Notes: generated from the sequence alone by a model not told the origin. A stretch of 64,000 nucleotides of DNA from Trinickia caryophylli (GCF_034424545.1 NZ_CP139970.1:2294001-2358000); one strand, 5' to 3'; counted from the first letter of the stretch, positions 35,898-45,528 are shown. Made by a program: numbers and translations.

Positions 35898-36238
35898 GGG
35901 TCGCTCCTTGGTTTCGGTGCAATGAGGCCGCGCGCGACGCTCCTTCATGCGTGCCGCACGCAGGTGTTTATCGATCGCTTTTATGGAAAATAGTATGAGC
36001 GAGATTTTCAGATTAAATACTGAATTTTTTTAAAGAAAATGGTGGCGTTATATATCGGATTGATGAGTGTCTTCGATTGTGAGATTTTAAGGCGTTTAGC
36101 TGGTTTGTATTTTAAGAAGTGCGCCATACTGTGCTGTCTGGAAATGCGAACTGCGCTGCCGATGTCGGGGTGACCGGACTCGGCCGTTTCGATCGTGCCT
36201 GCGCGGACGCGCAATGCCGCGCAGGCGATGATGGGGCA
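35898..36238. other. AT-rich intergenic region
   Basis: 341 bp between the beta-rich protein gene and the NmrA-like gene. 35990-36118 is strongly AT-rich (for example GAATTTTTTTAAAGAAAAT) against GC-rich neighbours. It probably contains the promoter of the leftward gene. No coding sequence seen. Confidence 0.65.
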
Positions 36239-37108
36239 TCAGGCTCCGCGTGCCAGTTCGATGGCGAAGTCGCGGTACGTGTGCAGCGGGCGGCCCAGAA
36301 TCGCGGTCAGTCGCTCGACGTCCCCCGCTTGCGGCACCATGCCGTCGCTGACATAGCGCTCGGCCATCAGGCGCATCTCATAGGCCATCCATTTCGGCAC
36401 CCGATCCGCGAGGTTCTTTTCGAACGCGGCGGGATCGTCGCCGCCGTAGGCAACAGGGCGGCCGAGGACCTGCGACCAGATGGAGGCGAGTGCCGAGCCG
36501 GTGAGCGTGTCGGGCCCGACGAGGTCGAGCGTGTCGATCGGCAACTTGCCTGGCGCTTCGTCTCGACGGACCAGTTCGATAGCCGCGACTTCCGCGATAT
36601 CGCGGGTGTGAACCATGGCCACGCCCTTGCTGCCGATCGGCATCGGGTAGAGGCCATGATTGAGGATGACGTCCTTCACCATGAACTCGTTATCCATGAA
36701 GTAGGCCGGGCGCAGGATGGTGGCGCTGAACCCCATCCGTTCGATCATCCGTTCGGCGCCGGATTTCACCGCAAAATGCGGCACGTTTACAAAGCGATCG
36801 GCGTGCATGACCGACAGATAGACCAGTCGCTCGACGCCCGATTCGCGCGCGATATTGAGGGCGATGAGTGCCTGGGTGAATTCGTCGCCGGCCACGGCGT
36901 TGAGCAGGAACAACGTGCGGATTCCGGCGAAGGCGGTGCGAAGCGAGTCGATGTCGAGCATATCGCCCTTTGCGACAGTCACGCCGGCCGGAAAATCGGC
37001 TTTCGAGGAATCGCGAACGAGCGCGCGCACGTGAGCGCCGCGGCCGGCGAGTTGATTGACGACTTGGCGGCCGACGCGGCCGGTGGCGCCGGTAACGAGG
37101 ATGGTCAT
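36239..37108 (-). CDS. NmrA-like NAD(P)-binding protein
   Basis: 289 residues. Rossmann start MTILVTGATGRVGRQVV with GxxGxxG, and residues LRPAYFMDN and LDLVGPDTLTG as in atypical SDR/NmrA-like proteins (quinone-oxidoreductase-2-like). The Tyr-x3-Lys pair of classical SDRs is not evident. Probably cytosolic; substrate unknown. Divergent from the LysR gene, a typical regulator/target pair. Confidence 0.85.
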   Translation of the reverse strand: MTILVTGATGRVGRQVVNQLAGRGAHVRALVRDSSKADFPAGVTVAKGDMLDIDSLRTAFAGIRTLFLLNAVAGDEFTQALIALNIARESGVERLVYLSVMHADRFVNVPHFAVKSGAERMIERMGFSATILRPAYFMDNEFMVKDVILNHGLYPMPIGSKGVAMVHTRDIAEVAAIELVRRDEAPGKLPIDTLDLVGPDTLTGSALASIWSQVLGRPVAYGGDDPAAFEKNLADRVPKWMAYEMRLMAERYVSDGMVPQAGDVERLTAILGRPLHTYRDFAIELARGA

Positions 37109-37218
37109 GATGTTCGCTCCTTGATGAGGATGAGGGTTGACTTCCCCTTCAAGTTAAGTGATCCATTGTTGGTTCGGAAGATGCTATAAATAGACGCGGT
37201 GTCTCATTGGCGGAACAC

Positions 37219-38115
37219 ATGGACCTGCTTGCGCTCACGGATTTCAATCTCGTTGCTCGTCACGGAAGTTTTGGGGAGGCGGCTCGTGCGGCGGGGCGCC
37301 CGAAGGCGACGCTGTCCCGGCGGGTCGCGGAGCTCGAGAACAGTCTCGATCTCCGGTTGTTCGAGCGAGGGTCGCGCGGCGTGAAGCTCACGCAGGAGGG
37401 GCGTGCCCTTTACGAGCGGACAGGCGTTTTGCTGGCCGAGCTTGCCGAGAGCGCCGCTGCGATTGCATCGGGAAACGAGCGGCCGCGCGGCCGCTTGCGT
37501 ATCAGTGCGCCGGTGCTGTTTTCGCAGGTTGCGATGGGCAAGCTGGTTGCCACGTTTGCGCTGAAATATCCCGACGTGCTGCTGGAGGTGACGACCGAAG
37601 ATCGGCCTGTCGACATGGTCGAGGAGGGGTATGACGTCGTGATTCGAGTCAACCCCGATCGGGACGAAAGCCTGATCGGGCGCGTGTTCCTGCGCGATCG
37701 GCTGGTGGTGGTGGCGGCGCCGGATTTGCCGCGGCCGACCGAGGGGGCGGCTACTCCGGCGATATTGCGTGGGGCCGAGGATCGGAGAGTGTATTGGGAC
37801 GTCACAGGTGCGGGCGGCAAATCGCGAATATCGATCAAGCCGGTTGCTCATCTGTCGTCGCTGATCATGGTCCGCGATACGGTTCGTCTTGGCGTGGGGG
37901 CGGCCTGCCTGCCGGTGTCGCTCGTGAGTCGTGATCTGGCTGCCGGGACGCTGGCGTATTGGGGCGACGTGGAGGGCCCCGAAATCGCGCTATGGGCGCT
38001 CTATCCTTCCAGGCGGTTGCTGAGCGTTCGCGTTTCGGCTTTTCTCGATCATCTCAAGGAGGCATTTCCTTTGGGAAGGGCGGAAGAATTGGCGGGCTAT
38101 GTCGGGGCGGGTTAG
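37219..38115 (+). CDS. LysR-family regulator
   Basis: 298 residues, MDLLALTDFNLVARHGSFGEAARAAGRPKATLSRRVAELE at the N-terminus being the winged helix, then a LysR substrate-binding domain. The ATG at 37219 is chosen over a TTG four codons earlier. It is divergent from the NmrA-like gene (110-bp gap), its probable target. Confidence 0.9.
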   Translation: MDLLALTDFNLVARHGSFGEAARAAGRPKATLSRRVAELENSLDLRLFERGSRGVKLTQEGRALYERTGVLLAELAESAAAIASGNERPRGRLRISAPVLFSQVAMGKLVATFALKYPDVLLEVTTEDRPVDMVEEGYDVVIRVNPDRDESLIGRVFLRDRLVVVAAPDLPRPTEGAATPAILRGAEDRRVYWDVTGAGGKSRISIKPVAHLSSLIMVRDTVRLGVGAACLPVSLVSRDLAAGTLAYWGDVEGPEIALWALYPSRRLLSVRVSAFLDHLKEAFPLGRAEELAGYVGAG

Positions 38116-38297
38116 GGGAGCATTGCCCAGGCGGACACGAAGTATGTGGCAATCGCCGCGTTCTATCGCAACCCGGGAGACGGCGATGGCTGGAAGTACA
38201 TGGACGCAAAAAGACCCTCGACGCGAACAAGCCATTGACGCTTGAACTCGTCGATCAGATATCCGCGGGCACGCCACGGCGTGACCCGCGAGACTAG
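38116..38297 (+). pseudogene. tssJ (type VI lipoprotein) 3' fragment with frameshift
   Basis: In one frame the sequence reads ADTKYVAIAAFYRNPGDGDG then WKYMDAK; in the next frame it continues KKTLDANKPLTLELVDQ. Together this matches the C-terminus of TssJ, the outer-membrane lipoprotein of type VI membrane complexes, as I recall it. The frame is broken at an A-run (about 38200-38205), as if one A were lost, and the upstream two thirds of the gene is missing. It follows the LysR stop directly. Confidence 0.7.
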
Positions 38298-38722
38298 CTC
38301 CGGCTGCCGAACAGGCTCGCCAATTCGGCGATCGCGCCGCCGGCACCAGGCATGCTGAGCTGGCCGGAACTCGGCGCCTGGCCATCCGGCGTCGCGGCGT
38401 TGACAAGCGCGGGCAGAACCTTTGTGAGTGCGCTCAGCGCTTCGCCCGGTTGCATACCCACTTGCTGTGCGAGCGAGGAGACTGTGTCCGCTCCGAGCGC
38501 GCCGTGAAGTTGCTCCTCGGAAACGGGCAGGTTGTCGCCATTCGCTATCCACGATTGAACGAGCCCGCCTAGCCCGCTGCGCTCGAAGTTTTGCACCACG
38601 CCGCTCAGCCCGCCGGGTTGAGTGTTGATGTAATTGAGCGCTACAGCGATCAACTGAGCGGACGGCGTGTTGCCGGATGGGGCGCTTCCGGCAAGCGCTC
38701 CAAGGGTATCGAGTAAGCTCAT
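38294..38722 (-). CDS. YidB/DUF937 family protein
   Basis: 142 residues, MSLLDTLGALAG at the start and LGGLVQSWIANGDNLPVS in the middle, typical of YidB-like DUF937 proteins. No signal peptide. Function unknown. Its end overlaps the tssJ remnant on the opposite strand by 4 bp. Confidence 0.85.
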   Translation of the reverse strand: MSLLDTLGALAGSAPSGNTPSAQLIAVALNYINTQPGGLSGVVQNFERSGLGGLVQSWIANGDNLPVSEEQLHGALGADTVSSLAQQVGMQPGEALSALTKVLPALVNAATPDGQAPSSGQLSMPGAGGAIAELASLFGSRS

Positions 38723-39037
38723 GGCGGTCTCTCGGCGAAATGGGTGACGGGCAACTGGCGGCGTGGGTCATGTGCTGCGCCTGCTTCGGCAGCATATCAA
38801 CGTCAACGACCGATATGGCTATTCGCTGACATTCTTTAACAATTGCCGCCAAGGTATCCCGATACCCCTCCACGTACGACGGTGAACCGCAAGCATCGGA
38901 TGGCCAATACCTTATTGGGAAGGGGTCATCGACGGTTTCTTCAAGAGTTGACGATATTTGACAGTCATGAAGGCGCGATGCGGATATTGTTCGAACCATC
39001 GTTGTCGTTCGCTTACTCAAGTGAGAGGGAGAAAACC

Positions 39038-39418
39038 ATGAGCATTTTCGGCGATATCGTGAATAAGCTGTTCGGCAAGGCGAAGCCTGAGGAGGCACCG
39101 CCTGCGGACGTGCAGCCGGCTCCGGAGGCGGCTGCCGCGGCGGCCCTACCGCTTGCCGATGTGGACGTGGCAGCGCTGATGGATCAATTGGTATCCGACA
39201 GCGGCCAGAACCTTAATTGGCGCATGTCGATCGTCGATACGATGAAGGCGCTCGGCATGGACAGCAGCCTCGATCACCGCAAGGCGCTTGCGCGTGAGCT
39301 TGCCTACACTGGCAGCATGGACGATTCGGCGGCTATGAATATTTGGCTGCACGGGCAAGTCATGCGCGCACTGGCGGCAAACGGCGGCAAATTGCCGCCG
39401 GAGCTGACCCAGGGATGA
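39038..39418 (+). CDS. DUF3597 family protein
   Basis: 126 residues starting MSIFGDIVNKLFGKAKPEE, an Ala/Pro linker (about 20-40), then the DUF3597 core (ALMDQLVSDSGQNLNWRMSI). GGAG precedes the ATG. Coupled by ATGA to the next lipoprotein gene. A DNA-binding or cell-envelope role is unknown. Confidence 0.82.
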   Translation: MSIFGDIVNKLFGKAKPEEAPPADVQPAPEAAAAAALPLADVDVAALMDQLVSDSGQNLNWRMSIVDTMKALGMDSSLDHRKALARELAYTGSMDDSAAMNIWLHGQVMRALAANGGKLPPELTQG

Positions 39419-39957
39419 ACTCGAAAACCGTTTTCGTATGGTTGCTCGCAGGTGCGCTCGGGGGCGCGCTTGCCGGGTGCGACGATCAAAAGGTTTCCGA
39501 CGTCGTGAGCCTGATCAAGCCCGACGAGTTACTGTTCAAGGATTTGACGCCGGGCGTGTCCGGCTTGAGCGACGTGCGCCGGCAAGCGGGCAAGCCGGAT
39601 TTCGTTTGGCAGAACGAGGACGGATCGCAACAACTCGAATATCCGCGGGGGCCGAACGGGACGGAGACGTATCGGGTCGATATCGATGCGCAAGGCAAAT
39701 TCGTTGGCGTCACGCAGATTCTGACCGCCGGGAATTTCGCTCGTGTACACGTTGGCATGACGAAGGACGAGGTCCGCCGACTGCTCGGCCGGCCGGGCAT
39801 CGTGGCAGCGTATGCGCTTAAGCACGAGGAGGTGTGGAGTTGGCGGTGGGCGTCCGGTGGCTACCCGGACGAAGAGATGTTCGACGTTCACTTCTCTCGG
39901 GACGGAACGGTCGTGGGCACATCGCGCTCCGATGTGCCGAATAGAGAGCACCGATAG
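39415..39957 (+). CDS. SmpA/OmlA (BamE)-like lipoprotein
   Basis: 180 residues with a lipobox LAGC at about 19-22. Two internal repeats of the SmpA/OmlA type: LTPGVSGLSDVRRQAGKPDF and VHVGMTKDEVRRLLGRPG. BamE proteins stabilise outer-membrane assembly, but the double repeat and length differ from canonical BamE (about 110-120). The start overlaps the DUF3597 stop by 4 bp. Confidence 0.8.
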   Translation: MNSKTVFVWLLAGALGGALAGCDDQKVSDVVSLIKPDELLFKDLTPGVSGLSDVRRQAGKPDFVWQNEDGSQQLEYPRGPNGTETYRVDIDAQGKFVGVTQILTAGNFARVHVGMTKDEVRRLLGRPGIVAAYALKHEEVWSWRWASGGYPDEEMFDVHFSRDGTVVGTSRSDVPNREHR

Positions 39958-40040
39958 GGAGAAAACGAAATCGGGCGCTCTGATGGCGAGCGGCAAAAGT
40001 GCCTTTTTATGGTGATTCGGAAAAGCGGAATGAGTTGAAG

Positions 40041-40355
40041 ATGGTAAGGACTGTCAGCCGTTCGATGTTGGTATTGAGTTTGTTGATGTTCGAGACATTG
40101 CGGCCCGCGCATGCCGCGTACAAGGAGGAATGGATCGTTACGCCGCCGTCGGCGCATCGGTCTCCGCACGCGTCCGCTGGAGCCGCCCCCGCCCCTATCG
40201 ACAATGGGAAGTCGAAAGTCAGGAAGCGGATCAACCGCCCGTCCGACCGGATGCGAACACCGGCCACGCGCGGGAAAGTGCGGACCACGCAAAAGAATGC
40301 GGCACCTCGGGATCAAGTGAAATCGCCGGGTGTCGCTCGAAACCGACACGCCTGA
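40041..40355 (+). CDS. Small exported basic protein, unknown
   Basis: 104 residues with a signal peptide (about 1-26, ending AHAA). The mature part is short, Pro/Arg/Lys-rich (KSKVRKRINRPSDRMRTPAT) and probably disordered. Not recognised. It may be affected by the adjacent island boundary. Confidence 0.5.
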   Translation: MVRTVSRSMLVLSLLMFETLRPAHAAYKEEWIVTPPSAHRSPHASAGAAPAPIDNGKSKVRKRINRPSDRMRTPATRGKVRTTQKNAAPRDQVKSPGVARNRHA

Positions 40356-40374
40356 TTTTTTCGATCTGTTCGAA

Positions 40375-40527
40375 ACGTTCCCGAATGACGAGGCAGCCAC
40401 CAAGCTGCTCTGGCTGGCGCTACGCAATGTCCTGGCAAAATCCGTGCGCGCCGCCTTCGACTGGAAGTCGGCCATGAACCAGTTTGCTATGCTGTTTGGC
40501 GACCGCTTCACTCAGGCGCGTGGGTAA
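40375..40527 (+). pseudogene. IS256-family transposase, 3' remnant
   Basis: About 50 residues (FPNDEAATKLLWLALRNVLA, AMNQFAMLFGDRF) match the C-terminus of IS256/mutator transposases; the rest is absent. The following GGACAG-containing sequence near 40560 resembles an IS256 right end. Confidence 0.75.
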
Positions 40528-40656
40528 CGATTCCTTTAACCGCCTCGCACACAAAAATGCGGACAGGTTCAGTCGAGTCATTCTTTCTCTTGCTTGTCGT
40601 CGCTCATGACGTCCCCGAAACGCACATACCCCTGCATTGCTGACCACCGTCTTGAA

Positions 40657-40974
40657 TCACCGAGCCTTCGCTTCTGAAATGCGCTGCAGGCCCCAGGCTA
40701 TCGCGCAAGCGATAAGGGCGGGGATAAGCCATATTTCCCACCACAGCTCATAGCCCGCAGCGTCGTACGCATATTCACCGTCGAGCCCGAAAAGGGGCGC
40801 TATGACTCCAGGAATCATCCTGTCGAGGATCGCCGACGGCAGCACGCGTGTAACCACTTGCGTGAGGACATTGATGATTGCGCCAGCCACGACCGCAGTC
40901 AAAAGCGTGCGCCTCCGCTCGGGGGCAAACTTGACGGCGAGCCACGCCGCATGCGAAGACCTTCGCGAATTCAT
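40657..40974 (-). CDS. Hypothetical membrane protein
   Basis: About 105 residues with two hydrophobic helices (TLLTAVVAGAIINVLTQ, WLIPALIACAIAWGL). The start is uncertain. Its 5' region adjoins an alternative frame (MPAGQLHEALRAALVDCYNR), so a frameshift is possible. Not recognised. Confidence 0.4.
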   Translation of the reverse strand: MNSRRSSHAAWLAVKFAPERRRTLLTAVVAGAIINVLTQVVTRVLPSAILDRMIPGVIAPLFGLDGEYAYDAAGYELWWEIWLIPALIACAIAWGLQRISEAKAR

Positions 40975-41045
40975 CGATCGCCGCCATGTAGCGGTTGTAG
41001 CAGTCAACGAGAGCGGCGCGTAGGGCTTCGTGTAGCTGCCCCGCT

Positions 41046-42363
41046 GGCAAGTCTCAATCGTTCATTTGGGATAGTGGCGCATCCGGCCTGGGACTGTGTG
41101 GCACGGCGGCGGGTGGACTGTCTTACATTTTCCAGGGCAAGCTGGCGGGCGATACAGTGCACGTTACCATTGGCGCGCCGAAGGATTGGAAGATTGACGA
41201 CACCCGCGACGAAGCGCGCCGCCTGCAACGGCTGATTGATGCTGGCAAAGACCCGCGTGAGGAAGCCGCAGAGCAGCGCGCCGCCCGTGAGTCCCGCAAG
41301 GCTGAAGCGCGCCGCCAAGACGCTACCTTTGGAGAGGCGTGGGAGGTCTATCTTGAAGTCCGTAAGGCTCCGCTGGAGCGAGCGCCACTGTCAGGACCAT
41401 GTGCAGCACGCCGACGAAGGCGGGAAGGAGGGGAAGCGCGGCGACGGACTGACACTGGCTGGCCCGCTCGCTTCACTGCGTCCGCTCAAGCTGTCCGAGC
41501 TTACCGGCGAACGCATCGCTGAATGGCTCAAATCGCAAACCGCCGAGCGGCCGACCATGGCGGCGCTCTCGTATCGCTTGTTACGCGCGTTCATCCGGTG
41601 GGCGTCGGACACTCCCGCGTACCTCGGCGTTATTCCGGCTGATGCCTACAAGTCTCGCAGTGTGAAGGACGCCGTGCCACGCGTGGGCGCGAAGGAGGGG
41701 GATTGCCTGCAACGCGAGCAATTGGTCGTATGGTTCGCCGCCGTGCGCAAGATTCAGAACCCCGTTATCTCTACCTACCTACAAGCGCTATTGCTGACCG
41801 GCGCACGCCGCGAGGAAATGGCCGCGCTCAGGTGGGATGACGTTGATTTTAAGTGGCGCAGCCTTTCCATTGCCGACAAGGTAGAGGAGTCGGGGCGCGT
41901 CATACCCCTGCCGCCCTACCTGGCAAGTCTGCTGCTCGAGCTCAAGCGCATCAACGATACGCCGCCGAACGTCCGCCTACTGGCACGCATGGAGGCTCGA
42001 GGCGAGAAGTGGGAGCCTTCGCAATGGGTGTTCGCCAGAAAGACCGCTGCCGACGGCAAGATTGCAGAGCCACGCATCGCCCATACGAAGGCGCTAGGTG
42101 TGGCCGGACTGCCTCACGTGAGCCTGCACGGTCTGCGCCGTTCGTTCGGTACGCTGGCGGAGTGGTGCGAGGTGCCGGTGGGTAGTGTGGCGCAAATTCA
42201 GGGACATAAGCCGAGTGCCATTGCCGAGAAGCATTACCGCCGCCGCCCGCTCGACTTATTGCGCCAGTGGCATACCCGTATCGAGGCGTGGATGCTGGAG
42301 CGGGCCGGCGTCGACTTCGAGCCGCAGCAGGCCCAACAAGGATTACGAGCGGTAAACCAGTGA
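41046..42363 (+). pseudogene. Tyrosine integrase (DUF4102-type arm domain), frameshifted
   Basis: The N-terminal arm domain reads GKSQSFIWDSGASGLGLCGT, GLSYIFQGKL in one frame, with no ATG or GTG after the preceding in-frame stop until GTG 41157. At about 41361-41370 (EVRK to LRWSERH) the reading frame shifts, and the rest is intact: TGARREE, HGLRRSF and GHKPSAIAEKHYRRRP carry the recombinase Arg, His-x2-Arg, His and Tyr. The catalytic part alone (from 41236) could be translated but lacks the arm domain. Excision of the island is probably disabled. Confidence 0.85.
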
Positions 42364-42394
42364 CCTGCAAATATAGCAAAAAAGAGATAAACTA

Positions 42395-42712
42395 ATGACG
42401 TGGCATGTTGAGCTGATACCCGAGGCCGAAGCCGAATTGTTGGCGCTACCGCCCGATATGCGCGCCCGTTTCCTGCACGTCGCGGAGATGCTGGCGGAGT
42501 TCGGCCCGCAGCGCGTCGGGATGCCCCATGTGCGCCCGCTGGAGGGGAAGCTGTGGGAAATCCGCATGACGGGCCGGGATGGCATTGCGCGGGCGATATA
42601 CGTTACGAGGACTGGTCAGCGGCTGGTTGTGCTGCATGTGTTTGTGAAGAAGACGCAGAAGACCCCGCGCCGTGCCATCGAAACGGCTTACGCCCGGATG
42701 AAGGAGGATTGA
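42395..42712 (+). CDS. higB: HigB/RelE-type toxin (gp49-like)
   Basis: 105 residues, MTWHVELIPEAEAELLAL start and GKLWEIRMTGRDGIARAIYV core, typical of gp49-like HigB ribosome-dependent RNases. HigA follows 3 bp later. Toxin-before-antitoxin order is standard for higBA. Confidence 0.87.
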   Translation: MTWHVELIPEAEAELLALPPDMRARFLHVAEMLAEFGPQRVGMPHVRPLEGKLWEIRMTGRDGIARAIYVTRTGQRLVVLHVFVKKTQKTPRRAIETAYARMKED

Positions 42713-42715
42713 ACG

Positions 42716-42997
42716 ATGACTGATCTTGCAACCCTGAAGAAGCGTCTGCTGGCGGACCCGGCCACCCAGGCCGAGTATGAGGCGCAGGCGCCGGAATTTG
42801 CCGTCGCGCGTGAACTCATTGCTGCGCGTGTGCGTGCCGGACTGACTCAAGAACAGGTGGCCGAGAAGATGCAGACGACCCAATCGACCGTCGCGCGCAT
42901 GGAGAGTGGCCGCACGATGCCGTCGCTGCGCACGCTGTCCCGCTACGCCGAAGCAACGGGAAGCCGCGCCGTGGTGCGCCTGGAGGCCACCAAGTAG
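42716..42997 (+). CDS. higA: HigA-type antitoxin (XRE HTH)
   Basis: 93 residues with a C-terminal half HTH (LTQEQVAEKMQTTQSTVARM). Binds HigB and represses the operon in the family. Its operon with HigB may stabilise the island. Confidence 0.88.
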   Translation: MTDLATLKKRLLADPATQAEYEAQAPEFAVARELIAARVRAGLTQEQVAEKMQTTQSTVARMESGRTMPSLRTLSRYAEATGSRAVVRLEATK

Positions 42998-43084
42998 TTT
43001 GACCGCCGCCTGACGGTATCAAGCAGAAGCGGCGGGAACAGGTGCGCCAACAGCCGGCCGCGACGAGCGAATCCCCGATGTCAA

Positions 43085-43891
43085 TTACGCACCGGAGATG
43101 ACTTCTATTCGCTTTGCTTCGGGAGCCCCTCCGGGCTTGGACGGGTCTGACAAATCGAATTCAAGTACCACGGTGCGGGAGGGCAGCTTATTGGCCACGG
43201 CCGGGTCAACAAGCGAAGCGCTTTTGAAGTAAGCCGCCTCAGTTTCGCTCGAAATCAGTATCGAGCTATCCGGCATCGATCGCCAATAGCCGATAAAGCC
43301 ATATCCTTCCCCGAACCAGCGATTGCATAGCCCCCGCACGCGGCTGCCCAAGTCACCCCATCGCGCTTGCGGGTTCGTTGCATCACGCGTCGGCAGCAAA
43401 CCTGGGATCAGGTAGCCGTTGATGAACTGGTCTGCGGAACCCCGAAGTTCTTGCGATACGTTATCGAAGCCCAGCACTTCCACGCGGCAGCCCTTGCTTT
43501 GGAGGGCGCGTACCACCTGTACGAAATCTCCATCGCCGGTCACGAGCAGAACCGTGTCCAGGCGCTCGGACTCCGTTAGCGCATCTACGGCCATATCGAG
43601 GTCGGCGTTGGACTTGGATGCTTCGTTGCCGTCTTCGTCCGTGAAATGCTTGACGTTCTTTACCGTCACCCGGAAGCCTTGATCGCGCAGCACCGACTGA
43701 TAGCCTTTGGACTTCGACGCGTAATCTCGCGAACTGTCGGCCCGACGTTGATCGAATGCGAGGTACACGTTCAAGCGTTGCGCTTCTCCTCCAGCTCGGC
43801 ATGCGAGTTTTCGCAGCACGTCGAAGCGCATACCGTGACCGCCATTCATGCTAATGTTGCTCGCGTCTACATAAACCCCGACTCGCCTCAT
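43085..43891 (-). CDS. NYN/LabA-type (PIN-like) nuclease with cold-shock-like C-terminal domain
   Basis: 268 residues. N-terminal NYN domain: MRRVGVYVDASNIS with the first Asp, KSNADLDMAVDAL, and LLVTGDGDFVQVVRAL with the Asp-Gly-Asp. The C-terminal part, RVRGLCNRWFGEGYGFIGYW ... LEFDL, resembles the nucleic-acid-binding cold-shock fold (GYGFI). An RNA-cleaving role is inferred. In the island beside HigBA, it could be a defence-type gene, but no system is recognised. Confidence 0.75.
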   Translation of the reverse strand: MRRVGVYVDASNISMNGGHGMRFDVLRKLACRAGGEAQRLNVYLAFDQRRADSSRDYASKSKGYQSVLRDQGFRVTVKNVKHFTDEDGNEASKSNADLDMAVDALTESERLDTVLLVTGDGDFVQVVRALQSKGCRVEVLGFDNVSQELRGSADQFINGYLIPGLLPTRDATNPQARWGDLGSRVRGLCNRWFGEGYGFIGYWRSMPDSSILISSETEAAYFKSASLVDPAVANKLPSRTVVLEFDLSDPSKPGGAPEAKRIEVISGA

Positions 43892-44170
43892 TTCTCGTCT
43901 TCTTTTCTTGATTTCACTGCATCGCTCTAAAGCAAGCGCAACGGCCCATTACTGCAACACTTTCTATCATAGCGCGTCCGCGGGCGAGGCGACCTCGGCC
44001 TCTCAGTGGCACGCGACTTCGCGACGGGGGGCATCGTTTATCCCAATCGCAGCCGACGCATGCGCAGGTGCCGATCGACGAAGACGGGCGGATGCGCGAT
44101 CGATTGCGACACGGTCATTTGATTGCTGACCTGCGAGGTTGGAGGGTCGCGTGCGATCTCGGCACTGCCA

Positions 44171-45097
44171 TCAGATGCCGTCGTCGGCCGATGGTGATGC
44201 GGCATCCGTTTTTCGAATGATCCGAGTAGGGCGAGCACCCTCACCACGACGCAGAACATATTCGGTGGCGTCGCGCATGTCGTTATCGTTTTCAAATTCC
44301 AGTCGTTTTTTCCGCAACACAAGAGGCGTCCACGTCACCAGGATTAACATCCAGCGGTTCGCCATCAGAGCGTACAGCAGGACGCTAGGCAACAGCCCGT
44401 AGCGTCTGCCAGAGAGTACGTCCCTGAATAGGTCCTTGCTGCTGAACCCCAGTAAGCCATATCGACCGCAGAAACGATGCGCCCAGTAGAACTTCAGGTC
44501 TAGAATCGAATCTTCGAGAGCCTTGACGTTATACAGCTTCTCCCCCCAACGTTGCCACCCCGGGTTGAGGTGGTCAACGAGCGTAGGATAAGAGCGCAGC
44601 GCCGTAGGCGCGAATTCTTCGATCCGCCCGTCTCGGGCCAAGCGTACTGGGAAGATTTCCGTAGATTCGTAGCTGGAAAATATGCCGCGCTCCGTGGCCC
44701 AAACCGTTTGGATCGGAAAGCTACGCAGAGTCACTTTAAATACGTCTCCCGGCTCGAGTCGGAAAAGACGAATCGATTCCTGAAATTTCATGCTTCCGTT
44801 TTGTGCCTCGGCACAAAGCAGCAACTCATCGATCACTGACTCGCTCGAGTTCCGGATCAACAAATATGAAACGTCGCGATAGTCGCGGGTATAGGGCGAT
44901 GCTGCTAGTAACTGCGTATCAATGCCACGGGTTAGCTCGACCCACCGTCGCTGCCAGCGCCTCAAGTCCAAGTGATAGCGATGTGCCTGCTCCAGCACTG
45001 GCTGAATGACTATCGCGCCTAGTGCTCGAGCCAGCCATCGAAGCACAGTCCAGATGGCTTTGAGCGGCCACTTGAGAAAGAGCAACAGATGCTCCAT
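44171..45097 (-). CDS. Hypothetical protein with N-terminal hydrophobic segment
   Basis: 308 residues: an amphipathic/hydrophobic N-terminus (MEHLLLFLKWPLKAIWTVLR and LARALGAIVIQPVL) and another hydrophobic stretch near 245-265 (LLPSVLLYALMANRWMLILV), then a charged tail. Probably membrane-attached. Not recognised; island gene. Confidence 0.55.
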   Translation of the reverse strand: MEHLLLFLKWPLKAIWTVLRWLARALGAIVIQPVLEQAHRYHLDLRRWQRRWVELTRGIDTQLLAASPYTRDYRDVSYLLIRNSSESVIDELLLCAEAQNGSMKFQESIRLFRLEPGDVFKVTLRSFPIQTVWATERGIFSSYESTEIFPVRLARDGRIEEFAPTALRSYPTLVDHLNPGWQRWGEKLYNVKALEDSILDLKFYWAHRFCGRYGLLGFSSKDLFRDVLSGRRYGLLPSVLLYALMANRWMLILVTWTPLVLRKKRLEFENDNDMRDATEYVLRRGEGARPTRIIRKTDAASPSADDGI

Positions 45098-45196
45098 GCG
45101 GACATCTTCCTATCGGAATTTCATCGATCAATGCTGTTTGCAGCACTCTAAACGCTCATCAAGGGATCCGTTTGCGGAGGCAAGCTCACTTGTCAC

Positions 45197-45496
45197 CTAT
45201 GACAGGATACAGCGAATGATTGTTGATGTAGATTGCCCCATGCCGAAACGACTGGCCAGGAAGACGGGAATGGCCACGAAGGGCGAGTGCCATTCGTGAT
45301 GGAAAGTCCGCAAGAAATAGGTCATGCCGAGTTCGGACACATCATAGGCACGTCGCCGGATCATCGCCTCAAAGATCTCGGGGACGATGCGCACGCTGTG
45401 GAAGGACGCTTCCACACCTTCGATTCTGACCGTCCCTTCTGTAAGCAAGCGCGTGACGTCGTAATTCCAGAAAGCGACGTTCAGCTTCCCCGGCAT
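45197..45496 (-). pseudogene. Truncated substrate-binding protein (4,5-dihydroxyphthalate-decarboxylase-like)
   Basis: About 99 residues, KLNVAFWNYDVTRLLTEGTV ... AYDVSELGMTYFLRTFHHEW ... FVAIPVFLASRF, matching the N-terminal third of proteins near 330 residues (ABC-type substrate-binding or dihydroxyphthalate decarboxylase-like). Homology stops abruptly after ASRFG, so the gene was cut, probably by island rearrangement. Confidence 0.7.
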
Positions 45497-45528
45497 GGCT
45501 ATCTCCGTAATCGTCCGATGTAAACCCT

